DNA from: Calothrix parasitica NIES-267
GTDB lineage: Bacteria > Cyanobacteriota > Cyanobacteriia > Cyanobacteriales > Nostocaceae
DNA length: 64,000 nucleotides
Reading direction: 5' to 3'
NCBI RefSeq assembly: GCF_002368095.1
Contig: NZ_AP018227.1
Location: 1,449,999-1,513,998, forward strand
A program made the position numbers and the translations under genes. The notes below the pieces were generated by a model. It was not told the DNA's origin. It searched no databases and was given only the letters and a program-made list of their open reading frames with translations. This document shows positions 9,601 through 17,322 of this stretch, in pieces (positions within the stretch are counted from its first letter, which is position 1; each line of letters opens with the position of its first letter).

Positions 9601-11440
9601 TAACTTGAATTTGAGCGTCAGCATCATCTGCAATTGTAAAGTTAACTGCTGCTGCATCGCTATCAATTTTGTAACCAGTTTGCTGTTGTAAAGTGAAACT
9701 AAAATCTTCAATTCCTTCACTAATTGCTTCACCAGTTTCGGGATCTAGATTATCATTTCTCGGAGTCAAAGTAATACTAGCTTCCGACTCGGTAATTTTA
9801 AAATAGAAACCGCTACTATCACCATTCGTAACCGGGAAAACTCCACCTTCAACTTCAGCGTTTAATATGTCAAATTCACCCAAACCAAATCTGACATCGC
9901 TATCAACTAAAACTATTACACCTTCAGGGGGGATTTCTCCATCGACATTAAAGCTAATAGTAGTTTCAGTTTCTCCTTCAATCAAAGAATTTTCACTAAT
10001 GCTTATTCCTACCGTTGGTGTTGCGTCAGTTGTAGGAACTTGGTCTAAAGTATCATAAATTGTGACAGCAGAAGTAGCTTTAGAATTGCTAACCGTATAA
10101 TCTTCGCTTGGCTCTACAAACAAATTAAAATCTTGTATACCTTCTCCCAAACCAACATTAGAAAAGTTAACGATAGTATTGGGATTTAGTAACTTTACCT
10201 GAAAACCCGTAGCGTTTCCCGCATCATTATAAATAGCACCGATAAATTCTCCACCAAAAACAAAAGGTGCAAAAGCAGGTTCGTCTACTAATTCTGTAAT
10301 GTCAGCTAAATCGCTATTGATATTAACAATTAAACCATCTTCCTGTACCGGAACATTAGAATTTATTGTGACGCTTAAAATAGGTGTTCCTTCCTCGATA
10401 GAATCTACCAAATTAGGAGTAATTAAATTATCGTCACCGTCAAAAGTCCCCGCAAGAGTATCTATGGAAATAACTGGTAATTCGTTCATCGGTGGTGCTG
10501 GATTATTAGAATCTTCTACATCAGTGATGCTGATAGTAATTGCACCATTCTCGGAATCTACTTGATAACCTTCCCCGTCAATTACCTCAAAAGTAAAAAT
10601 TTCTGCCGCTTCATCCTCGTTACCACCTTCGTCAAATACTGGTAGAGTAATGGTAGCGGTAGGTTCGGTGACGGTAACAAATATTCCACTATCTCCCTCA
10701 GCAGGAATTGGAATTCCGCTGATTCCCGTTAATTCAATATTGAAAACATCAAATTCAGTCAACGAGCGGCGTTGATTTTCGACGCTCGCCGTGTCATTAA
10801 TTAAAACTGTAATCCCTTCTGCTGGAATATCCCCGTCAACAGTAAGAGTTAAAGTAATCGAATCTCCTTCAACCACATCTGTTTTATCCACGGTTAAACC
10901 GACGATTGCATTTGTAGGTTCTGGTGTCGGTTCGGGATTTGGTGTTGGATTCGGTGTTGGATTTGGTTCTGGATTTGGTTCTGTAGATGCGCTCGAAACA
11001 TTAAAAGCTAAGGTATAATCACTTATTGTTCCTATTTGTTGTAAAGCAAAAGTATAGTTATCGCTTGGTAATGCACCTTCAAAGCCAATAGCATTCAAAC
11101 CATTACCAATTTCATCTAAAATATCAGTACCAACTTGTCTGGGATTGCCAAACAAGGTATAGCCTAAAATATTTTCTCGGATAGCAGAATCATCAAGAGG
11201 TTCGGTAAAAGTATCTCCTTGCTGTACCCCAATAAATGCCACATCATTAGGATTATAAGATTCCAATACCAGCGAATTCAACTGAAAACCTTGAGGAATA
11301 GTCACCGTAACATATTCTTGGTCGCTATCTCCCGTAGTAGCTGAAACTCTATTAGTTCCTTCCGACAAAGACAGTTTTACCGGGTTTGTCGGGTCATTAG
11401 AAATATCCCCATCAATCCTTTCATCATAATTACTCGTCAT
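6677..11440 (-). CDS. Giant Calx-beta/PPC protein with RTX-like C-terminus (1587 aa)
   Basis: No signal peptide. Residues 1-150 are a distinct N-terminal domain of unknown type, followed by a Pro-Asn/Glu linker (NPTPNPTPNPEP). Then come four Calx-beta domains (each ~130 residues, with a pattern like EGDSITLTLTVDGDIPAEG and a closing FTIAD-type strand), a pre-peptidase C-terminal (PPC) domain (EDVDFYSLELAAGDRV ending TYYIGVSQ), two more Calx-beta domains, a second PPC (EDVDFYSFDLNENQTI), and the shared ~155-residue RTX-like module with GGAGDDKFF and GGEGADQFW. Highly acidic, so calcium-binding and extracellular location via type I export are likely (inference). A Shine-Dalgarno AAAGGAAA precedes the ATG. 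Upstream it has the 11-bp-repeat block, a Fur-like site and a TGCAAAATTTGCA palindrome; downstream, MITE-like copy 1. Probably an adhesin or matrix protein. Confidence 0.88.
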   Translation of the reverse strand: MTSNYDERIDGDISNDPTNPVKLSLSEGTNRVSATTGDSDQEYVTVTIPQGFQLNSLVLESYNPNDVAFIGVQQGDTFTEPLDDSAIRENILGYTLFGNPRQVGTDILDEIGNGLNAIGFEGALPSDNYTFALQQIGTISDYTLAFNVSSASTEPNPEPNPTPNPTPNPEPTPEPTNAIVGLTVDKTDVVEGDSITLTLTVDGDIPAEGITVLINDTASVENQRRSLTEFDVFNIELTGISGIPIPAEGDSGIFVTVTEPTATITLPVFDEGGNEDEAAEIFTFEVIDGEGYQVDSENGAITISITDVEDSNNPAPPMNELPVISIDTLAGTFDGDDNLITPNLVDSIEEGTPILSVTINSNVPVQEDGLIVNINSDLADITELVDEPAFAPFVFGGEFIGAIYNDAGNATGFQVKLLNPNTIVNFSNVGLGEGIQDFNLFVEPSEDYTVSNSKATSAVTIYDTLDQVPTTDATPTVGISISENSLIEGETETTISFNVDGEIPPEGVIVLVDSDVRFGLGEFDILNAEVEGGVFPVTNGDSSGFYFKITESEASITLTPRNDNLDPETGEAISEGIEDFSFTLQQQTGYKIDSDAAAVNFTIADDADAQIQVSLTTEPQILIEESETTAVFTLNLSAPPRSEGITVAINSENLSDFDVLGFDVTGGNIVNIGDDGTINILVTEQTATVNLPTNNDGTVEGLETAVFTLVEPSEDAGYQISLDSEANQSSFDIYDNVSDAPVVVTEDGFNDTIATATATNITPETKVVSINGEISGNFFDSELSQRTDLTEDVDFYSLELAAGDRVTFDIDSIPFENSSGVTLETGADLRLFNAAGEELVYNDEGSAPVELFNSGRDAYIDYTVEDAGTYYIGVSQAFNEDYNPNIPASGDGAAFSRFGLGAGEYNLAVELNPDAPTLEAFDEFDGESPATPIVTFNAIPGTFEGNDILSSQIVESLGAERGKAALLNFTFNVEGEIPAAGLEVIVKSDVDFTGFLDDLTGTPRTAAGGEILGAIYNQDGTPAGFKVLLTSANATFPFPVSERNTDDPDSPESIEFTLANSPDYTTNSTANTSNITFYDTLEQIQTSGNIPQVGVSIDKTELVETEGTEVNLSFNVEGEIPQDGLLVYVDSETRGSLGEFDVFNSEITGGALPSPNGDASGFYFRIFENNANIKLTVFDETTNPQIDSEEALEGIEEFTFSLVASDGYTINPEAGTINFTIADNPDSAVIEPEEGGLPGELPEAPSDNDGRTSDNDTIPNAVDLGLNPAFDNLSVTIEGEIAQRFRGDNAVDASEDVDFYSFDLNENQTITIDIDANGIGDSGLGSALDSVLRIFDAEGNELAINNQGAAPDEIFQAEGDPYLEFTAPSAGTYYAGISNLGNDFYDSFVLGSGSGWTFGERFAPDVYKVEFSLGEMFNPNPPETETPLSEFGTINADVLEVEGSNGIIFAGSSDDLIDASISSGGGNRIYASSGDDTVILGSSDRIVGGAGDDKFFAMSGGNNIITGGEGADQFWIATAETPEAVNIITDFSSGEDVLGIAGLGIGFDDLSITQQDDNTLIAANSSDLAILQGVGADSLIVDNFAFG

Positions 11441-11617
11441 TTGGTTACAATTTTCCTTTAAGATAATAATTAATGCAGTGCGTTCGCCTTCTTTAAAGCA
11501 GCGAATATTTAACTAATCTCAAAGTATAAAATTTATCTCTATCAAAACTTTGAGTTGAATTGAACTTTTAATCTCTAGAATTCTCCTGGTGCTTATATTA
11601 AAGTTCTTTGAATCGGG

Positions 11618-11640
11618 TTATTGCAAATAAATTTCAATAT
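11618..11640 (-). promoter_or_regulatory. Fur-like site upstream of the 1587-aa gene
   Basis: On the minus strand it reads ATATTGAAATTTATTTGCAA. It is aligned with the same element before three to four other array genes and resembles the Fur-like core before the Hlip gene. It lies about 180 bp before the start codon. Confidence 0.4.
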
Positions 11641-11680
11641 ATTGTTTAGGTAAATTCTACTATAAATATTTGTGGGTGGA

Positions 11681-11710
11681 AGTAGTAGTTTTATGAAGTT
11701 TTGGTTAAGC
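11681..11710 (-). promoter_or_regulatory. 11-bp direct-repeat block (OmpR/PhoB-type)
   Basis: On the minus strand: CTTAACCAAAA then CTTCATAAAA then CTACTACTT. The ~11-bp spacing of CTT-led half sites is typical of OmpR/PhoB-family regulators, and CTTAACC resembles the cyanobacterial Pho half-site. A -10-like TATAGTAGAAT follows at about 11656-11667. Which regulator binds is inference. Confidence 0.45.
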
Positions 11711-11720
11711 AATAGCTTTC

Positions 11721-11734
11721 GTGCAAAATTTGCA
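11721..11734. promoter_or_regulatory. TGCAAAATTTGCA palindrome
   Basis: A short palindrome (GTGCAAAATTTGCA) lying just upstream of the 11-bp-repeat block. The same element occurs at the same relative place at 29625-29638 and 34854-34868, so it may be an operator of the array genes. Confidence 0.4.
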
Positions 11735-11845
11735 TCTGCAAGAGAGCGGAGAATGCGGAGGAGGCAAAGGAGGCGGATTTTTTTTACCTCTGCTCCCTCT
11801 GCTTTTACTCTATAACTAAATGCAAAATAATCAATTATCAAATTC

Positions 11846-12053
11846 GTAGGGTGCTGTGAAGACCTCGACAAATTATGGTTTTCATTAATAATGATTTGAT
11901 AATGTCTTCACGCACCTTGTTTTGATAGATAACGGGTAATTTGGAATTGGTAATGGGTAATAGGTAATAGGTAATTGAAGTCAATGGTGCGTGACGCTAA
12001 CAAGAAAATTATAACTTCGTATCTACATCTCTTGCAGCGTCACAGCACCCTAC
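11846..12053. repeat. Two-hairpin MITE-like element, copy 2 (best preserved)
   Basis: The terminal inverted repeats GTAGGGTGCTGTGA and TCACAGCACCCTAC are exact. The internal partner arms GTCTTCACGCACC and GGTGCGTGACGC are present, giving two stems separated by GGTAATAG-type repeats. It ends 7 bp beyond the stop codon of the 1459-residue gene. Confidence 0.85.
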
Positions 12054-12060
12054 AAATTAT

Positions 12061-15000
12061 TTACACAAACGCAAAATTATCCGCAATCAAGCTATCGACA
12101 CCAATTCCTTGCAATATCGCTAAATCAGAGCCATTAGCAGCAATCAAAGTATTATCTTCTTGTTGGGTAATACTCAAATCATCAAAGCCAATACCCAAAC
12201 CAGCAATACCAAGCACATCTTCACCACTGGTAAAGTCGGTAATAATATTCGCTGCGTCGGGAGTTTCAGCCGTAGCAATCCAGAATTGGTCAGCACCTGC
12301 ACCACCTGTAAGAATATTATCACCACCGCTCATTGCGAAGAATTTATCGTCACCTGCTCCACCAACAATTCTATCGGACATTCCCAAAATGGCGATATCA
12401 TCACCACCGCCTAAGTAGAGACGATTACCACTTCCACTGCCAACAGAAGCGTCAACTAAGTCACCTTTAGCACCAGCGAAAATTAACTGGTTACTTGCTT
12501 CAACTTCGATGACATCCCCTTCAACGGTGCCAAATACGGGCATAAAACCCTCCGAACCATTCTTAGATACAGAAACTACAACAGGTTTACCTAGTTCATC
12601 TAAATTGTCTTGGACTGATTCAAGATAGGTTTCACCCACCTTACCATTGTCAATTAGCTCGGCAACGGTTAGGGTTGGAAAAGAGACATCTTCGTGGGTA
12701 CTGTAGCCGATGGGGAATCCCAATTCGTCATTCCAGTCATCCACATGTAGGTGCGGTAGCTTGTCGTCGCTTGGTCGCGTCCAGAAGGCAAGTCCCGACT
12801 GCGCGTCCTCCATACCTCTGAGATCCGGATTCCCCTCGCCGAACATGAAGCCATTTCTTTCCAGGTTGATATCGTCGTCTACGTCCCAGGTACCATCTTG
12901 TAAGATTTCCTGGGTTTGAGTATCGAAGGCAAAGTTAAATGTAGGATATCTACTCAGGTCTTGGTTTTCTGTGTAGGTGCGTAGTAAGTTGCCATCGGGG
13001 TCGAAGAATGATACGTCGAAAGATAAAAGGTCTTCTTCCCGAACAATTCCAGCTTCATAGGATTGAGCAGCATCATAGCTAAATTGACCTTCAACGCTAA
13101 AGCCAGCAATTTGTCCAGTCCATTCAAAGTTAAATAAGGCTTCGTCTACTGGTTCACTGCTAGCTGGTGTTAAACTGGCATTTAGTTCGTATTCGCCGTA
13201 GAAAACGCCAATTTCAGGGAATATCCAACCGCTGCCGCTTCCTTCTACATTGGGGTTGTAATTGCGGTTGCCTAGTTGGCTGACTCCCACGTAGTAACTG
13301 CCTGCCTCTTCTGCTGTAAACTCTAAATAGGGGTCACGACTAAATTCTTCATCAGGTGCTGCTGCGTTGTTAACGCTGGCTAGCTCGTTACCTTCAACAT
13401 CAAATAGACGTAGTTCCGAATCCAAGCGTTGCTCAATCCCTGCAAATACATCAGTAATTGTTTCAAAAGGAATAGAGTCAATATCTATTTTTATGCTATC
13501 TCCCGCTTGTAAATCAACTTTATAGATATCTACGTCTTCACCAGCATCATTTTCATTACCGAAACCTTGTCCTAAATCGAAAGCTGAAAGACTGCCTCTA
13601 AGTGTAGTGCTAAGATTTTCTGAATTAAGATTAAGGTCATTAGCCTGCTCGATAGTGTCATTACCGCCAAATTCCTCTGTTACAGGAACTTGATTTGGAT
13701 TATCGGTAAGGGTAATTACTACTTCATTTCCGTCTGGATTAATTGTAGAACCCGTACTTTGGGCTAATGAAAAGGTTGCTGTTTCGAGTCCTTCTGCTTC
13801 ACCATCTGACAATACGGGTAGCTCAACTATAGCAGTGGCATCAGTGATATTGAGAGAAAAGCTTGAATCAGTAACTTCGGTAATCTCTCCTCCTGTTACG
13901 GATAATGCATCTACATCAAACTCTGAGATATTAGGAGCATCAACATTAACCGTGACTCCTTCTGTTGTTGGATTAGCGGTAAGGTTAAAGGTCAGTACTC
14001 CGATTGTATTTTCTGACTCAACCAAAGTCTCAGATTCACTACTCAAGCTGACTTCCACAACCGAATCTGGATTGTCAGCAATAGTAAATGCAGCTTCACC
14101 TGCTCCGTTAGCAATGGTGTAGTTAGGAGCTTCTTGTAAAGAGAAACTATAGCTTTGCAGCCCTTCATCAAAGGGATCTTCAAATACGGGTAAAGTTATG
14201 CTTGCTTCTTGCTCGGTGATTTTAAAGTAGAAACCGCTGAAAGTAGAGTCAGGAGAGGGAAATACACCGCCGTCAATTTCAAGATTAAAGATATCAAACT
14301 GTGGCAGAATTGATTCATTACTGCCGTTAATCTGAACTATAACACCTTCTGCTGGTGGGGGTTCGCTGAGAGTAAACTTTAAGGTAGTTGATGTTTTTTC
14401 CGACTCTATTAGTTGAGTTTCGCTAATGCTGATGCCGACTTCTGGAATCACTGTTGGTTCGGGAACTTGGTCTGGGTCATAGTAAGTTGCAGTGATTTCG
14501 GATGCATCACTCGCTATGTTGTAACCTTCTGCCGATTCAAGGAACCAAGTAACATCTTCAGGTGCTTCAACGTCTGGCTCGATAACATCCACGTATCCGC
14601 GACTTTGAGCATTAAGGGTGACAAAGGTGTATGGCTCAAACACTCTTAACTGGAAACCAGTTTCTCTCCCTGTTTCATCGTAAAGAAGTGTTTCTAACTC
14701 TGAACCGGGTGTAAATGGCTGAAATAAGAAGCCACGTTTAGTAACATATTGTCTCAAATAGCTATCGCTATTAACGTTGACTAAAATTCCTTCTTCTGGG
14801 ATTTCTCCTTCAGTCTCAAAAGTGAGAACGAGAGCGGAGTTTGTCTCTAATGTACCTTCGGTAAGATAAGGGCTAACTAAGTTTGACTCTGCTTCTGAAT
14901 CGAGCGTGAAGCTTAAGAAGTCTAAGGAAACTGTTGGTAATTCTGGATTTACGCTAATATCACTGTTGCGATTGTTAATAGAACTGTCGCCAACAAATTG

Positions 15001-16440
15001 GGGCAACTCCAGAATAATCTCTGGGTTTAGGTCAATCGTGATATCGTACTCACCAAACGCAAGAAAGTTAGTAGAATTACCTCCATTATTTCCGCCACCT
15101 GGCACAAAAGGGTCATATTTTTTCTCTTCGGCGCTATACGCAGGGTTAACTTCTTCCCAAATATCGGGCGCACCACTAAGAAAATTGCTCAGACCCAGGT
15201 AATAGATTCCATTTTCTGGAGCCACAAATTCTAGATAGCCATCTCTCGAAGCAAAGAGTTCTCCAGGACCTTGACTTGCCCAAGTTGTTACTAACTCGTT
15301 TCCTTCTGAATCAAATATTCGCTGTGCTAGAAAAGGACCTTGAGACAAATCGTTTGCGAAACCAGCCAAATTAGTAGGCGGCTCGCCACGTTGCCAAACA
15401 TCACCATCAATAGCTACAACATCGCCTTCTGACAATTCAAAGGAGTAAAAATCAACATCTTCAGTAGCATCAATATAGGTATAAGTCCCATCTTCATTTT
15501 TGTAGCGATTGCCAATATCAAAATTAATCGAAGCCGTTAGAAATGTAGGCTCATCTTCACTTAACTCTACAGAAGTTGCTAGAGGGAGAGTATCATTGCG
15601 CTTGTCAATTGCCTCTTGGGGAATTTCTTCAACCGTATCAACTAAGGCAAACTTACCACTACTAAAGTCTGAATTCACCTCGTACCCATCACCCGCAACC
15701 AAACTAAAGCTAGCAGTTTCCAACCCCTCAGTTTCCCCATCAGCAGCAACAGGCAAATCTACTAAAACAGTAAAATCCGTGAGTCGAATATCAAAACCAT
15801 CCTCTCGGACGTTGACAATTTCTCCACCATCACCAACAGATATCCCATCTAAATCAAACTCGCTCAAATTGGGTGCATTAACTCCAACAAGTAACCCACC
15901 TGACGGTATTGTCCCCCCGGTGACGTTAAAAACATGAGCAGAAACAGTACCGTCTGCTTCCACCAAATAATTGGGACCCGTATTTAAACTAACCAACGGT
16001 AAACCCGAACCAGTTCCCGGTGTCTCATCCGGTGTTTCATCTGGTGGTGTAGTCATTCCACCTTCAGCATCTTCAATAGTCAGCGTTACCGAACCCGCAC
16101 TTTCATTAACTGTATACCCTTCCCCCGGTTCTACACTAAACGTCAAATCCAAGGGACTATCTTCATCGCTATCGTCAAATACAGGTAAAGTAATCGTTCC
16201 GGTTTGCTCGTTCAAACGAACCCGAAACCCGTTGGTGTCATCAGTAACACCTAGTATTTGCACGTTCTCGGGCTGCGCCGCTAAGACATCAAACTGTCCC
16301 AAAGCGTTTACCGTGTCGCTACTAACCGTCAAAACTAACCCACCTTCGGGGATTGGCTCAGAAGAACTGATAGTAAGAGTTACTTCGGTTCCTTCTTCTT
16401 CAACTAGTACAGATGGCGTAGCGGTAATGGAAATTGCCAT
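12061..16440 (-). CDS. Giant Calx-beta/PPC protein with an extra unrecognised domain (1459 aa)
   Basis: No signal peptide. It starts with the Calx-beta form shared with two later members (VLVEEEGTEVTLT), then a second Calx-beta domain, a PPC domain (EDVDFYSFELSEGDVVA), three Calx-beta domains, a second PPC, and an extra domain at about residues 1100-1290 (FEWTGQIAGFSVEGQFSYD ... VDDWNDELGFPIGYSTHEDV). The last ~155 residues are the shared RTX-like module. Domain order otherwise matches the 1118-residue paralogue, so this gene looks like that architecture plus two additions. The extra domain's DNA (about 12700-12870) has visibly higher GC than its flanks, a sign of a recruited segment. Likely extracellular and calcium-binding (family knowledge); substrate or partner unknown. 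Preceded by the conserved promoter block and followed by MITE-like copy 2. Confidence 0.87.
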   Translation of the reverse strand: MAISITATPSVLVEEEGTEVTLTISSSEPIPEGGLVLTVSSDTVNALGQFDVLAAQPENVQILGVTDDTNGFRVRLNEQTGTITLPVFDDSDEDSPLDLTFSVEPGEGYTVNESAGSVTLTIEDAEGGMTTPPDETPDETPGTGSGLPLVSLNTGPNYLVEADGTVSAHVFNVTGGTIPSGGLLVGVNAPNLSEFDLDGISVGDGGEIVNVREDGFDIRLTDFTVLVDLPVAADGETEGLETASFSLVAGDGYEVNSDFSSGKFALVDTVEEIPQEAIDKRNDTLPLATSVELSEDEPTFLTASINFDIGNRYKNEDGTYTYIDATEDVDFYSFELSEGDVVAIDGDVWQRGEPPTNLAGFANDLSQGPFLAQRIFDSEGNELVTTWASQGPGELFASRDGYLEFVAPENGIYYLGLSNFLSGAPDIWEEVNPAYSAEEKKYDPFVPGGGNNGGNSTNFLAFGEYDITIDLNPEIILELPQFVGDSSINNRNSDISVNPELPTVSLDFLSFTLDSEAESNLVSPYLTEGTLETNSALVLTFETEGEIPEEGILVNVNSDSYLRQYVTKRGFLFQPFTPGSELETLLYDETGRETGFQLRVFEPYTFVTLNAQSRGYVDVIEPDVEAPEDVTWFLESAEGYNIASDASEITATYYDPDQVPEPTVIPEVGISISETQLIESEKTSTTLKFTLSEPPPAEGVIVQINGSNESILPQFDIFNLEIDGGVFPSPDSTFSGFYFKITEQEASITLPVFEDPFDEGLQSYSFSLQEAPNYTIANGAGEAAFTIADNPDSVVEVSLSSESETLVESENTIGVLTFNLTANPTTEGVTVNVDAPNISEFDVDALSVTGGEITEVTDSSFSLNITDATAIVELPVLSDGEAEGLETATFSLAQSTGSTINPDGNEVVITLTDNPNQVPVTEEFGGNDTIEQANDLNLNSENLSTTLRGSLSAFDLGQGFGNENDAGEDVDIYKVDLQAGDSIKIDIDSIPFETITDVFAGIEQRLDSELRLFDVEGNELASVNNAAAPDEEFSRDPYLEFTAEEAGSYYVGVSQLGNRNYNPNVEGSGSGWIFPEIGVFYGEYELNASLTPASSEPVDEALFNFEWTGQIAGFSVEGQFSYDAAQSYEAGIVREEDLLSFDVSFFDPDGNLLRTYTENQDLSRYPTFNFAFDTQTQEILQDGTWDVDDDINLERNGFMFGEGNPDLRGMEDAQSGLAFWTRPSDDKLPHLHVDDWNDELGFPIGYSTHEDVSFPTLTVAELIDNGKVGETYLESVQDNLDELGKPVVVSVSKNGSEGFMPVFGTVEGDVIEVEASNQLIFAGAKGDLVDASVGSGSGNRLYLGGGDDIAILGMSDRIVGGAGDDKFFAMSGGDNILTGGAGADQFWIATAETPDAANIITDFTSGEDVLGIAGLGIGFDDLSITQQEDNTLIAANGSDLAILQGIGVDSLIADNFAFV

Positions 16441-16583
16441 GATTTTTATAATTAAACTAAGTAACGATTTATACAGTTATATGTTGAGCGCAGTAGGAGT
16501 TCTGCTAAGAGCAACAACAATCAAGCAAAAGCTTCAGTAGTAAAACCAAATATCGTTCCCGGTACTACTTACTCCTAATTAAA

Positions 16584-16606
16584 TTATTGCAAAATAATCT
16601 CAATAT
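16584..16606 (-). promoter_or_regulatory. Fur-like site upstream of the 1459-aa gene
   Basis: On the minus strand: ATATTGAGATTATTTTGCAA. It closely matches the Hlip-associated site and the copies before neighbouring array genes. It lies just downstream of a -10-like TAGTAGAAT, where a repressor could block transcription. Confidence 0.45.
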
Positions 16607-16640
16607 ACTTACTTGCGTGAATTCTACTATTAATTTTGGC

Positions 16641-16680
16641 TCATATAGGTAGTATTTTTATAAAATCTTTATGAACATGC
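16641..16680 (-). promoter_or_regulatory. 11-bp direct-repeat block upstream of the 1459-aa gene
   Basis: On the minus strand: GTTCATAAAGA, TTTTATAAAAAT, ACTACCTATATG, in the order and spacing seen at the other array promoters. An OmpR/PhoB-type activator site is inferred. Confidence 0.4.
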
Positions 16681-16924
16681 TCAACCAGAATGCAAGTATG
16701 CAGTTGTTTGAAAGATGAATATTTTTGCACATCTTGCTCAAGGATGATTGTTGGTTATGTCTTGTGGTAGAGGGGATGGGGGATTGGGCATTGGGCATGG
16801 GAAGATGGGGGAGAAGGGGTAGACGAAGGGAAAGTCTCATACTTCTTACTCATTACTTGTTACTTTTTACTCCTAACTCCTCACTCCTAACTCCTAACTT
16901 TTTACCTTTAACCTTAAATTGCTT

Positions 16925-17168
16925 GTAGGGTGCTGTGAAGACCTCGACAAATTACGATTTTCATGACTGATTTGATACTGTCTTCACGCACCTTGTTTTG
17001 ATAGATAACGGGTAATTGGTAATGGGTAATTGCGGAAATTGCGGTCTTGGGGTCTCCCCAAGTAGAGCAAATTTCCAAGACAGGTAATGGATAATTGAAG
17101 GCAATGGTGCGTGACGCTACCAACTTTCATTATAACTACGTATTTACATTTCTCGCAGCGTCACAGCA
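16925..17168. repeat. Two-hairpin MITE-like element, copy 3 (right end interrupted)
   Basis: The left end GTAGGGTGCTGTGAAGAC and inner arm TCTTCACGCACC are intact. The right arm runs GCGTCACAGCA and is then interrupted by about 140 bp of other repeat sequence; a CCCTACAAG end reappears near 17310. The middle also holds an extra ~60-bp segment (17035-17085). It follows the stop of the 1283-residue gene. Confidence 0.75.
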
Positions 17169-17322
17169 ACGGCACGGCAATAAAGGGGGAAGAGAATCTA
17201 CACCCCTTTTTGCCTCAATAATGCGGGAGGAACATCCACACCCTTCGGGTTCAACAGTTGTTCATGGGGGAAACCCCCAAGACCACACTGTTTCACCGCA
17301 TTTTGCCTCCCCTACAAGTTAC

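Larger units (their letters stand above)
11441..11845. other. Upstream region of the 1587-aa gene: regulatory block, no gene
   Basis: Contains a Fur-like site, an 11-bp-repeat block and a TGCAAAATTTGCA palindrome, listed separately. The remainder is AT-rich with repeat fragments around 11750-11800. A short minus-strand reading frame here has no coding character. Confidence 0.6.
16441..16924. other. Upstream region of the 1459-aa gene: regulatory block and repeats, no gene
   Basis: Holds the Fur-like site and 11-bp-repeat block (listed separately), then G-rich and CTAACTC-type short tandem repeats at about 16770-16920. No coding sequence is supported. Confidence 0.6.
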
